From DTU064 sp045588245 (lineage in GTDB: Bacteria; Bacillota; Clostridia; Oscillospirales; CAG-272), in NCBI GenBank assembly GCA_045588245.1, contig JAZNDW010000018.1:62001-126000 (forward strand): DNA of 64,000 nucleotides. The letters run 5' to 3'. Below are positions 7,422 through 14,239 of this stretch, one piece after another. Position 1 is the stretch's first letter. Each line of letters opens with the position of its first letter. The notes below the pieces were generated by a model. The model was given only the letters and a program-made list of their open reading frames with translations, made no database searches and was not told the origin of the DNA. The position numbers and the translations under genes are program-made.

Positions 7422-8444
7422 ATGACAGAAACACGCGAATATCCCGTACACGCAAGAGATATTTTCATCTCCGATCCGTGCGTTTTGGCATGCCCCGACA
7501 CGGGTAAGTACTATATTTACGCGCGGATGTTTGATCCGAAAACGTTCCCCGAGGTCAAATTCGGCGCTACCTTTTACGCGATGGAAAGCCCAGATATGAT
7601 CCATTGGAGCCGTCCCATCCTCGTGTTCGATAAGCCCGACGATTTCTGGGCACCGCTTGATTATTGGGCGCCCGAATGTCATTATTACAAGGGTAAATAC
7701 TATCTCATTTCGTCTTTCCGCGCGGAGGGCAAGTACCGCCGCTGTCAAGCGCTCGTTTCCGATTCGCCGACAGGACCGTTTTTGCCTTTCGGCGAGCCGC
7801 TGACTCCTGCAGGCTGGCAATGCCTTGACGGCACTCTCTATATTGACAAAAAGGGCTCGCCGTGGCTCGTTTTCTGCCACGAATGGCTTCAGGTCTGGGA
7901 CGGTCAGGTCTGCGCCATTAAGCTCAAGGATGACCTCTCCGCTGCTATTGGCGATCCCGTCATCCTCTTTTATGCGAGCGACGCACCCTGGCGCGGAAGC
8001 ATCAGCAAAGATGGCATCGGCGGTCAGGTCACGGACGGATGCTGGCTGCACCGCATGAAAACGGGAACGCTACTTATGCTTTGGAGCAATTTCTCTCGCG
8101 GCGGCTACACGATCGGCACCGCACGCAGTGCGTCGGGTGAGATCAACGGTCCGTGGATCCAGGATCCCGAACCGCTGTGGGCGATGGATGGCGGACATCC
8201 GAGCTTATTCTACACGTTTGAAGGCAAGCTGATGATGTCGTTCCACTGCAACAACAAGCAAAAACGAATGCACATCTGTCAGATGGAGGAGGACGGCGAC
8301 AGACTCCGCATCGTGAATGAGATCACGGGCAACTGGTACAACTCCATCGGCGGCGAGTTTGTCGGTCCGTACGGATATAAAGTACCCTGCACCGACACGG
8401 ACGGCAACGTCCCCTACACGGTGGCAGGCAAACGAAGAAGATAA
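7422..8444 (+). CDS. Glycoside hydrolase family 43-like protein (cytoplasmic)
   Basis: 340 aa from the ATG at 7422, with GGAG 6 nt upstream; the ATG at 7410 overlaps that ribosome site and is rejected. Propeller motifs: IFISDPCVLACPDTGKYYIY (candidate base Asp), DYWAPECHYYKGKYYLISSF, LDGTLYID, WLVFCHEWLQ (candidate acid Glu) and GGHPSLFYTFEGKLMMSFH. It belongs with the GH43 beta-xylosidase/arabinofuranosidase type. There is no export signal. It ends the 5331-8444 run and is followed by a bidirectional terminator. Its sequence differs clearly from the GH43 proteins at 3182 and 25485. Confidence 0.85.
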   Translation: MTETREYPVHARDIFISDPCVLACPDTGKYYIYARMFDPKTFPEVKFGATFYAMESPDMIHWSRPILVFDKPDDFWAPLDYWAPECHYYKGKYYLISSFRAEGKYRRCQALVSDSPTGPFLPFGEPLTPAGWQCLDGTLYIDKKGSPWLVFCHEWLQVWDGQVCAIKLKDDLSAAIGDPVILFYASDAPWRGSISKDGIGGQVTDGCWLHRMKTGTLLMLWSNFSRGGYTIGTARSASGEINGPWIQDPEPLWAMDGGHPSLFYTFEGKLMMSFHCNNKQKRMHICQMEEDGDRLRIVNEITGNWYNSIGGEFVGPYGYKVPCTDTDGNVPYTVAGKRRR

Positions 8445-8460
8445 TTTCTTACAACAAAAA

Positions 8461-8491
8461 TCCCATAGGACGCTCCATGCGTCCTATGGGA
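8461..8491. terminator. Bidirectional terminator between GH43 and the CPBP protease
   Basis: 13-bp stem TCCCATAGGACGC (8461-8473) and GCGTCCTATGGGA (8479-8491). T-rich on the plus side and TTTTTGTTG on the minus side, serving two convergent genes. Confidence 0.9.
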
Positions 8492-8504
8492 TTTGTTGTT
8501 TTAT

Positions 8505-9257
8505 TCAAAATTTCACGTCATCAGGCGTGAGTCGGAACGCTCCGCGGACGAAGTAAACGAAAACGATCACGGCGAGCAACACCGTCAACGCGATCTCGGA
8601 CGCAGTCCAGATCGTGCCGCTGCCGAGGCGCGGCACGGCAAATCCGCAAAAATCATAGATCGCGTGGATCGCAACGCACAACGGCAAACAACGCGTTTTC
8701 ACCATGACGACGGCGCACATACCGCCGATCAGGAACGAGTATCCCACCTGCTGCAACGTCGGTCCGACTCCTGCACCTGCAAACAGATTGAATATATGCA
8801 CGAGTCCGAATACCGCCGACGATATGACGAGCGAGACGAATAGTTGCTTTTTCGTTTTAGAAAAGCGTTCAAGGATCGTTACTAGGATTATACCGCGGAA
8901 CGCGGTCTCCTCAAACAGACCGATCAGCAAGCACTCCAACATAAGCATTGCGAGTGCGCCCGCGTCCGCGTCAAGACGGGCTTCTCCCGTTACGATCGGA
9001 ATTATAGGAAAATTGTTGATCGCTATGGCAAATGCAGGCAGAGAGAACAGAAGTGCGCGCCCAAAATTCGGATGCGGAGCGAAAAGCCGCTTCCCGTCGG
9101 CGACAATCAGCGCAACAAACGCGGCAGATCCGCACGCACGCGTCACCGCCATGCCCACTGCATCACTGCTGTCAAACGACGCTATGCCGAGCAAAAACAG
9201 CTCCGCCAGTACCGCTATCGCGGCAAACGCCGCGGTGTATAAAAGTTTACGCTTCAT
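8505..9257 (-). CDS. CPBP family intramembrane metalloprotease
   Basis: 250 aa from the ATG at 9257 (MKRKLLYTAAF). Multi-pass membrane protein with the CPBP/Abi (CaaX protease and bacteriocin-processing) motifs in order: FEETAFRG (EExxxR), FGLVHIFNL (FxxxH), and HAIYDF (HxxxD/N). These residues hold the catalytic metal within the membrane. The start codon lies inside the last codons of the lgt-like gene (11-nt overlap), so the two are translated from one message. The substrate is unknown; family members process prenylated or signal-peptide-derived substrates or give bacteriocin immunity. Confidence 0.88.
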   Translation of the reverse strand: MKRKLLYTAAFAAIAVLAELFLLGIASFDSSDAVGMAVTRACGSAAFVALIVADGKRLFAPHPNFGRALLFSLPAFAIAINNFPIIPIVTGEARLDADAGALAMLMLECLLIGLFEETAFRGIILVTILERFSKTKKQLFVSLVISSAVFGLVHIFNLFAGAGVGPTLQQVGYSFLIGGMCAVVMVKTRCLPLCVAIHAIYDFCGFAVPRLGSGTIWTASEIALTVLLAVIVFVYFVRGAFRLTPDDVKF

Positions 9258-10128
9258 TCTGATCGACGTCGGCGGGTGTCTTATCCGCCGCGGTTTCGTC
9301 AGCGGTGATTTCATCGGCGGATGTTGCATCCGCCGATTCCGTTGTGTCCGTTTCTGTTGCGTTCGCCGTCGCCTTCTTTTTCGGATTCACCTTTATCATA
9401 ACGATAAACAGCGCTACGCTCACAAGAATGAGCAAAAGGGACGTAAGCTGTGACGGCGAGAGAAACGACACGAAGGTCTCGCCTCTGTCATCGAAGCGGA
9501 AATATTCGATGAAAAATCTCCACACGCCGTAAACGGCGAGATAAATGGGCAAATTATACGATTTGCCGCTGAGCACACGTTTGATGAGCACCGCCAGAAG
9601 CGCGAAGAGAAACAGCGACTCAAAAAGCGGGATCGGCACCGTTTTCGCGCCAAGATGAACGTTATAAATGCCGTACCACGCACCCGTGATGGCACCGCGG
9701 CAGCAGCCCGCGAAAACGCATCCGATGCGTCCGATCGCATGAGCGACGACGATGGAGCACGCCGCAAGGTCGGAAACGAAGAAAAAACGCGAAAGATACA
9801 GCTTTTCTTTGTCAACGATTCTGCCGCCGATAAAATAAACGATGAGGAACGTGAGCGCGCCGCCGATAAGTCCGCCGTAAAACGTCATACCGGACGTGAT
9901 GTCGAACGTGCCCGATGCAAGGTAATTGTAAAACGCCTGTACAACGAGCGCGGACGGATAGCCGCCTGCGATAGCGACGATGCCCGACACAACAGAAAGG
10001 TTATGGACTCGCACCTCCAAGCCCGTTTTATCGCCGAGGATGCGGAACATCAGGACTGCGGAGCAAAGCGCGATTAAAAAGCAAAGGGAATATAGATCAA
10101 ATCCCGGAAATATTTCGTATGGGTACAT
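9247..10128 (-). CDS. lgt: Prolipoprotein diacylglyceryl transferase family protein (divergent)
   Basis: 293 aa, several membrane segments. Lgt moves diacylglycerol onto the lipobox cysteine of prolipoproteins. Recognised by FYGGLIGG and the signature HAIGRIGCVFAGCC (His130, Arg134), plus YGVWRFFIEYFRFDDRG. The classical signature has GRxGNxxNxE; here the Asn and Glu positions are replaced (GCVFAGCC), a variant often annotated as Lgt but perhaps of different activity. The last about 45 residues form a Thr/Ala/Asp/Glu-rich cytoplasmic tail (ATETDTTESADATSADEI) that ordinary Lgt lacks. The promoter is at 10161-10189. Confidence 0.8.
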   Translation of the reverse strand: MYPYEIFPGFDLYSLCFLIALCSAVLMFRILGDKTGLEVRVHNLSVVSGIVAIAGGYPSALVVQAFYNYLASGTFDITSGMTFYGGLIGGALTFLIVYFIGGRIVDKEKLYLSRFFFVSDLAACSIVVAHAIGRIGCVFAGCCRGAITGAWYGIYNVHLGAKTVPIPLFESLFLFALLAVLIKRVLSGKSYNLPIYLAVYGVWRFFIEYFRFDDRGETFVSFLSPSQLTSLLLILVSVALFIVMIKVNPKKKATANATETDTTESADATSADEITADETAADKTPADVDQNEA

Positions 10129-10160
10129 ATCAGTCTCCGTTTTATATGATTACTTCTAAT

Positions 10161-10189
10161 ATAATACCGCAAAACGCGGGATTTTGCAA
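10161..10189 (-). promoter_or_regulatory. Promoter of the lgt-like gene
   Basis: On the minus strand: TTGCAA (10189-10184), 17 nt, TATTAT (10166-10161). The spacer holds the inverted repeat CCGCAAAACGCGG. Confidence 0.65.
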
Positions 10190-10252
10190 TACGTGATTTT
10201 TGATCGCGGCACGAACCTCGACGGAACGGACGCCTGTCTCTACGATGGGAGA

Positions 10253-10375
10253 TAAAACCGTTCGTTTTTTTTGCGCAAAAACAAAGGAGCCTTACGGCTC
10301 CTTTATTTTTTGTTTCGAGTAATTTTAATTAGTGCTTCTTAATGATAGCGCAGCCAAGTACAGATGTAAGAGCTA
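10253..10375 (-). pseudogene. Duplicated 3' end of the LamG gene (remnant)
   Basis: This 123-nt stretch repeats 10487-10608, the terminator and last 15 codons of the LamG gene, with one substitution and one single-base indel. On the minus strand it still encodes the end of the Cys tail (LTSVLGCAIIKKH, stop) and a copy of the terminator hairpin, but nothing upstream. At 10376 the match stops abruptly. It is a remnant of a duplicated or deleted paralogue. Confidence 0.85.
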
Positions 10376-10486
10376 GGATATATATATCCGTGGAACCCTT
10401 TTCCGAAAAGGGTTCCCCATACCCCCTCCCAAAGCGTTGATTGCTCGGCGGTGTACCGTCGAGCAATCAAATAACGTTTATTTATC
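10376..10486. repeat. Palindrome-rich intergenic cassette between the two 3'-end copies
   Basis: 111 nt with three nested inverted repeats: GGATATATATATCC (10376-10389), GGAACCCTTTTCC with GGAAAAGGGTTCC (about 10392-10416), and TTGATTGCTCG with CGAGCAATCAA (about 10437-10470). It has no open frame. It looks like a MITE- or REP-type element; no terminal transposase or target duplication is visible. Confidence 0.6.
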
Positions 10487-10513
10487 TAAAACCGTTCGTT
10501 TTTTTGCGCAAAA

Positions 10514-10541
10514 ACAAAGGAGCCTTACGGCTCCTTTATTT
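10514..10541 (-). terminator. Terminator of the first LamG gene
   Basis: Minus-strand stem AAAGGAGCC / GGCTCCTTT followed by GTTTTTGCGC. A second copy lies in the duplicated segment near 10280-10307. Confidence 0.85.
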
Positions 10542-10561
10542 TTCGTTTCGAGTAATTTTAA

Positions 10562-11665
10562 TTAGTGCTTCTTAATGATAGCGCAGCCAAGTACAGATGT
10601 AAGAGCTACGATAGCAGCAGCAGCGCCCATAGCAGATCCGCAACCGCCCTTTTCTTCGGGAGCAGCAGTGGTGTCATCACCCTTGGGAGCTTCTGTTTCG
10701 GGAGCTTCTGTCTCAGGAGCTTCTGTTTCGGGAGCTTCTGTTTCGGGAGCTTCTGTTTCTTTGCCTTCGCCTTCAGCTGCAACTACGTCGCAGTCAGCTG
10801 CGAATTCGTCGTAGTTAGCATACTGCTTGGGAGCAGCGTAAGAACCGTAGATAGCAGCGATTTCGTCAGCAGAGAGAGCTCTGTTGTAGATAACGAGATC
10901 GTCCATACCGCCTGTGGACATGTAATCCGGCCAAGCGTTTACGCCGTTAACGTAGATCCAGTCGCCGTTTGTTTCGGGATCACCGGTGTAGGGATCCGGG
11001 AAACCGGAGTTCGTGCCAACTTCAACACCGTTTACATACATGGTGATGGTGTAGGTATCAGCAGTAGCTTCGTCTTCGCCCTTAACCTGTGTAGCGGTGT
11101 AAGCGATGTGTGTCCACTGCATGATGATGCCGCCGTCAGCAGCAGCGTCTGCATCGTAGTTGTTCTCAGCGGGAACGATTTCGATACGAGCGCCTGCAGC
11201 GTCGTTAGAACCGATGGTGATACCGGGGGTGCGAGTCCAACCAGCAGCTACGTTTACGTTCCAGATACCGATCCAGTTTTCAGGAGACTGGGAGGTCTGG
11301 CCGTACCAAACGTAAGGGATGATACCGGGGTCAGAGATTTCGAGGAGCCATACAGCTACTGTGAAATCGTTATCGCCGGGGTTAACGTATGTGCAGAAAC
11401 CGTCGCCTTCAGCGCAGTCAAAGCCATAACCCTCAACGGAGTTGTGTACCCAGAAGAGCTCGGAAGGATCATCGTACATGGATTCGCCGAATGTCTTACC
11501 CATAAGTACACCGGGAGTGTCTGCTGCAGCCTCATTGTTGAGGTTGCCTTCGAACTTGAAGTAACCGATAAGTCCATCGGTGGGGATCTCAGCTGCAGCT
11601 GTGGAAACTACGAGAGTAGAAGCTACGATAACAACAGCGAGAAGAACAAAAAGAACCTTTTTCAT
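10562..11665 (-). CDS. Secreted LamG-domain protein with ETEAP linker and Cys-containing C-terminal anchor
   Basis: 367 aa from the ATG at 11665, which has GGAGG 7 nt upstream. Signal peptide residues 1-25 (MKKVLFVLLAVVIVAS, cut after TAAA). Residues about 30-270 form a concanavalin-like LamG domain: DGLIGYFKFEGNLNNE, DFTVAVWLL, QWTHIAYTATQV, TITMYVNGVEVG and MDDLVIYNRALSADEIAAIY. Then come five ETEAP repeats, a KGDDTTAAPEE segment and the tail GCGS, a 19-residue hydrophobic stretch with a second Cys, and KKH. The tail suggests membrane or wall anchoring. LamG domains usually bind glycans. It is a paralogue of the gene at 11991 and of 62425. Confidence 0.88.
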   Translation of the reverse strand: MKKVLFVLLAVVIVASTLVVSTAAAEIPTDGLIGYFKFEGNLNNEAAADTPGVLMGKTFGESMYDDPSELFWVHNSVEGYGFDCAEGDGFCTYVNPGDNDFTVAVWLLEISDPGIIPYVWYGQTSQSPENWIGIWNVNVAAGWTRTPGITIGSNDAAGARIEIVPAENNYDADAAADGGIIMQWTHIAYTATQVKGEDEATADTYTITMYVNGVEVGTNSGFPDPYTGDPETNGDWIYVNGVNAWPDYMSTGGMDDLVIYNRALSADEIAAIYGSYAAPKQYANYDEFAADCDVVAAEGEGKETEAPETEAPETEAPETEAPETEAPKGDDTTAAPEEKGGCGSAMGAAAAIVALTSVLGCAIIKKH

Positions 11666-11734
11666 TTCTTTTCCTCCAAAAAAATATTTGGGAACGCTTC
11701 TCGAAACTAAAGCGCTCGCCTGTTTGTAACACAT

Positions 11735-11763
11735 ATTTTATACGATTATGAATCGTTTGTCAA
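11735..11763 (-). promoter_or_regulatory. Promoter of the first LamG gene with an operator-like palindrome
   Basis: Minus strand: TTGACA (11763-11758), 17 nt, TAAAAT (11740-11735). The spacer contains the perfect inverted repeat ACGATT-ATG-AATCGT (11742-11756), placed where a repressor would block polymerase. Confidence 0.75.
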
Positions 11764-11929
11764 TATATTTTTTAGATTTAACATAAGATAGTCGTAAAAA
11801 TGCCCCCTCCGATGTATATATTTGCACAAATACCGTTTATATATATGAATAATTTCAAAATAAAAGATTAATCTTTTCGCAAAAAATGAGCTTGGGCTGG
11901 CATTCACGGCGCGTCTCCCCCTGCATCTA

Positions 11930-11964
11930 AAAAGGAAAGCTCCCTTGTCGGGAGCTTTCCTTTT
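11930..11964 (-). terminator. Terminator of the second LamG gene
   Basis: 15-bp stem AAAAGGAAAGCTCCC (11930-11944) and GGGAGCTTTCCTTTT (11950-11964); T run on the minus strand. Confidence 0.9.
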
Positions 11965-11990
11965 CAACCTATAAGCGTCTATGGTTTTAA

Positions 11991-12986
11991 TTAGTGCTTC
12001 TTGATGATAGCGCAGCCGAGTACGGATGTAAGAGCTACGATAGCAGCGGCAGCGCCCATAGCGGAGCCGCAACCGCCCTTTTCTTCTTCGGGAGCAGCAG
12101 TGGTGTCATCACCCTTGGGAGCTTCTGTTTCGGGAGCTTCTGTCTCAGGAGCTTCTGTTTCGGGAGCTTCTGTTTCGGGAGCTTCTGTTTCAATGGGAGC
12201 TTCTTCGCCGCTCTGTGCAGCGTAGAGGTTAGCAACCTGCTCATCGTTCATAGCGTAGGGGTAAACTACGAATTCATCGATGTAACCGCCGTAGAGCTCG
12301 TTGCCGAGGCCGCCCCATGTAGCAGTACCAATGTAGAAGTTGCTTTCTTCGCCGAGGATGTCAGCGAGAGTTTCAGCGCATGTGTCATAGTATGTCCAAA
12401 CTTCGCCATCCTGATAAAGTGTGAAGCTTGTGTCGGTGAATGTAACAGTGTACATCTGCCATTCGCCTTCGTAACCCATACCGGAGAGGGATGTGGTACG
12501 AGCACCGTCGCAGAGGTAACGCTCTACTGTGAGAGAGGTGGTGTTCTCAAGAGCACCGATGTACTTCTCAGAGAGGTAAACCTGTGTGTAAGGAGCGCCA
12601 TCGATTACGGGAACAGCGAAGAAGGACCAGCCGTTAGCTGTGCCTGTGTAGTTGCTCCAGAAGGAGATGGTGAGTTCGTTGTAACCGGTGAGGAGAGAAG
12701 AGCCGTCTTCCTTAGCAACTTCGAGCCAGTAGGGAGCTTCGCTTGTGTTGTCAAGGGAGAGAGCGCCGCCCTTGAAAGCGTTATCTGTGTCGATAACAAC
12801 TTCTGCGGTGCCGTCTGCAGCTACATTGTTGGGGGTAGCAACAGCGCCACCGCCTGCAAGACCTGCTTCAGCATCGTCAAATGTGAAGTATGCGATGTAA
12901 TCTGTGGGCATTTCAGCCGCAGATGTGGTGATAGCGAGCGCGGAGATGATAGCGATCGTCATCACGAGTGTGATAAACTTTTTCAT
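11991..12986 (-). CDS. Secreted LamG-like protein with ETEAP linker and Cys-containing C-terminal anchor
   Basis: 331 aa from the ATG at 12986 (GGAGG 7 nt before). Signal peptide MKKFITLVMTIAIISALAIT, cut near TSAAE. Residues about 30-265 are a LamG/concanavalin-like domain: YIAYFTFDDAEAG, ELTISFWSNYTG, EWQMYTVTFTDTSFTLYQDG, and YGGYIDEFVVYPYAMNDEQV. Five ETEAP repeats follow, then the same KGDDTTAAPEE linker and the GCGS-hydrophobic-KKH tail, identical in the last 27 residues to the neighbouring gene. The tails are far more alike than the LamG domains, which points to recent gene conversion or strong constraint on the anchor. Confidence 0.88.
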   Translation of the reverse strand: MKKFITLVMTIAIISALAITTSAAEMPTDYIAYFTFDDAEAGLAGGGAVATPNNVAADGTAEVVIDTDNAFKGGALSLDNTSEAPYWLEVAKEDGSSLLTGYNELTISFWSNYTGTANGWSFFAVPVIDGAPYTQVYLSEKYIGALENTTSLTVERYLCDGARTTSLSGMGYEGEWQMYTVTFTDTSFTLYQDGEVWTYYDTCAETLADILGEESNFYIGTATWGGLGNELYGGYIDEFVVYPYAMNDEQVANLYAAQSGEEAPIETEAPETEAPETEAPETEAPETEAPKGDDTTAAPEEEKGGCGSAMGAAAAIVALTSVLGCAIIKKH

Positions 12987-13030
12987 TTGAATTTCCTCCA
13001 AAAAATTAGCCTATAGGCAAATGCACAATT

Positions 13031-13059
13031 ATAATATCACTCTGCATCTAAAAAATCAA
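13031..13059 (-). promoter_or_regulatory. Promoter of the second LamG gene
   Basis: Minus strand: TTGATT (13059-13054), 17 nt, TATTAT (13036-13031). The leader carries the palindrome GCCTATAGGC about 15 nt before the ribosome site. Confidence 0.65.
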
Positions 13060-13097
13060 CTCTTTTATAGTTTTTTTACACTTTACCAAAAAAATTC

Positions 13098-13127
13098 ACA
13101 CTCTCGGCGATTTTGCCGAGAGTGTGC
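13098..13127 (-). terminator. Terminator of the AraC-type regulator gene
   Basis: 12-bp stem CACACTCTCGGC / GCCGAGAGTGTG with AATTTTTTT on the minus strand. Confidence 0.9.
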
Positions 13128-13144
13128 GTCCATAATTATTGTTA

Positions 13145-13924
13145 TCATTCACCCGGATCGGTATCTTTTTTTGAAGCGGAGCCGAAATAAAGCTCGCGGA
13201 AAGCAACGGCGGATATTCCTTCGTGATATTTGAAGAATTTCTGAAAACTCTTTGAATTATCAAATCCGAGCTCCGCGGCGATGTCCTTTATCTTCTTATT
13301 GGTTGAAAGCAAGAGCTCGCGGCTCTTTTTGATACGAACGGCATCGATATACGCTTTGATCCCTGCTTTATAGTGGACCTTGAACATTCGCGTGATGTAA
13401 TCTTCGTTATAATTAAAATGCGCCGCAACGTCCGAAACGCGAAGCTGACGGTGCGCGTTTTCCGAGATCCACTCGCAAATGGCGAACAGCTTTGAATACG
13501 GGGCGTCCTCGTCGATGGCGCCCGCACGCATCATTTCAAAAAGAACGAGGCGGAGCGCACAGCTGCACGCTTCGTTATCGTATTCGGGTGAACGCGAATA
13601 CATGATAAGCTCGTCAAAAAGCCGCGTCGTGCGCTTTACGTCGGGGGTGCTTTTTGGCGGCAGAGTGCCGAGAGTGCCCGAAAAGTGCGCCCAATAAAGA
13701 GTCGCGTTTGCGTCGTTTTCGCGGTAACCGTAACGACGGGTGCCCGCAGGCAAAATAGCCGCCTCGCCTGCCGTCAGGCGGAAGCGTTCAAAGCCGAGTC
13801 CGATATAAACGACGCCTGACGTGCACCACAAAAGCTCGTGCGTTTCCGTGTTGCTCGACGGATGGAACCAACCGACAGGAGCGTCGATCTTTCCCGCAAC
13901 GGCGTAAGATATGTCAAAATTCAT
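13145..13924 (-). CDS. AraC family transcriptional regulator
   Basis: 259 aa. Residues about 1-110 form a cupin-type ligand domain (HELLWCTSGVVYIGLGFERFRLTAGEAAILPAGTRRYGY), the sugar-sensing module of AraC/RhaS-like proteins. Residues about 155-250 carry the double helix-turn-helix: LRVSDVAAHFNYNEDYITRMFKVHYKAG and KIKDIAAELGFDNSKSFQKFFKYHEGISAVAFRE. It sits upstream of and points toward the two LamG genes, in the same orientation but with its own terminator, so it may control them or a sugar operon nearby. AGGAG is 9 nt before the ATG. Confidence 0.92.
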   Translation of the reverse strand: MNFDISYAVAGKIDAPVGWFHPSSNTETHELLWCTSGVVYIGLGFERFRLTAGEAAILPAGTRRYGYRENDANATLYWAHFSGTLGTLPPKSTPDVKRTTRLFDELIMYSRSPEYDNEACSCALRLVLFEMMRAGAIDEDAPYSKLFAICEWISENAHRQLRVSDVAAHFNYNEDYITRMFKVHYKAGIKAYIDAVRIKKSRELLLSTNKKIKDIAAELGFDNSKSFQKFFKYHEGISAVAFRELYFGSASKKDTDPGE

Positions 13925-13987
13925 GCGCGGACTCCTTTCTTTGCTCTTTTACCGAAAAAGTAGGTTTTTGGCACCTATCTATGATTT

Positions 13988-14016
13988 ATTTTATCAAAAT
14001 CCACACAAAAACGCAA
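13988..14016 (-). promoter_or_regulatory. Promoter of the AraC-type regulator
   Basis: Minus strand: TTGCGT (14016-14011), 17 nt, TAAAAT (13993-13988) with a TGA extension just before the -10. Confidence 0.6.
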
Positions 14017-14056
14017 GGAATTTTTGAAAATACTACCTCCTGTCGGCAAAAAAATA

Positions 14057-14085
14057 TTGAAAATTAACGCATATAGAGTTACAAT
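14057..14085 (+). promoter_or_regulatory. Promoter of the Gld-like ABC operon
   Basis: TTGAAA at 14057-14062, 17 nt, TACAAT at 14080-14085. A TTGACA at 14120 has no matching -10. Confidence 0.55.
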
Positions 14086-14239
14086 ATATAAAATACGGCG
14101 GTGCGGCGCGCTTTTTCGGTTGACATTTACAAGCCCGTCACACGTCCGTCACACAAAAATGATAGCATTCATTAAAGCAGTACCAAAATGAATGCTGTTT
14201 ATTATTGAAGATTATTTTTTTCACACGGAGGGATCGGTT

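Larger units (their letters stand above)
11666..11990. other. Regulatory intergenic region between the two LamG genes
   Basis: AT-rich and free of genes. It holds the promoter of the first LamG gene (11735-11763), its 5' leader, and the terminator of the second LamG gene (11930-11964). Between 11765 and 11925 nothing further was recognised. Confidence 0.7.
13925..14239. other. Divergent regulatory region between the AraC gene and the ABC operon
   Basis: Carries the minus-strand AraC promoter (13988-14016), the plus-strand promoter of the ABC operon (14057-14085) and a long leader. In the leader are two direct repeats CCGTCACAC (14135-14143, 14146-14154; 11-nt period) and the inverted repeat AGCATTCATT / AATGAATGCT (14164-14173, 14187-14196). 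No gene is seen. Confidence 0.6.

Noticed and set aside
10680..10770. Regular 15-bp repeats, CRISPR-like at first sight
   Set aside because: They are in-frame codon repeats for ETEAP within surface proteins, with no spacers. No CRISPR array was found in the window.
14192..14239. ATG start for the ABC ATPase
   Set aside because: No ribosome site and overlap with an inverted repeat; TTG at 14240 has GGAGGG at 7 nt and gives the normal N-terminus.
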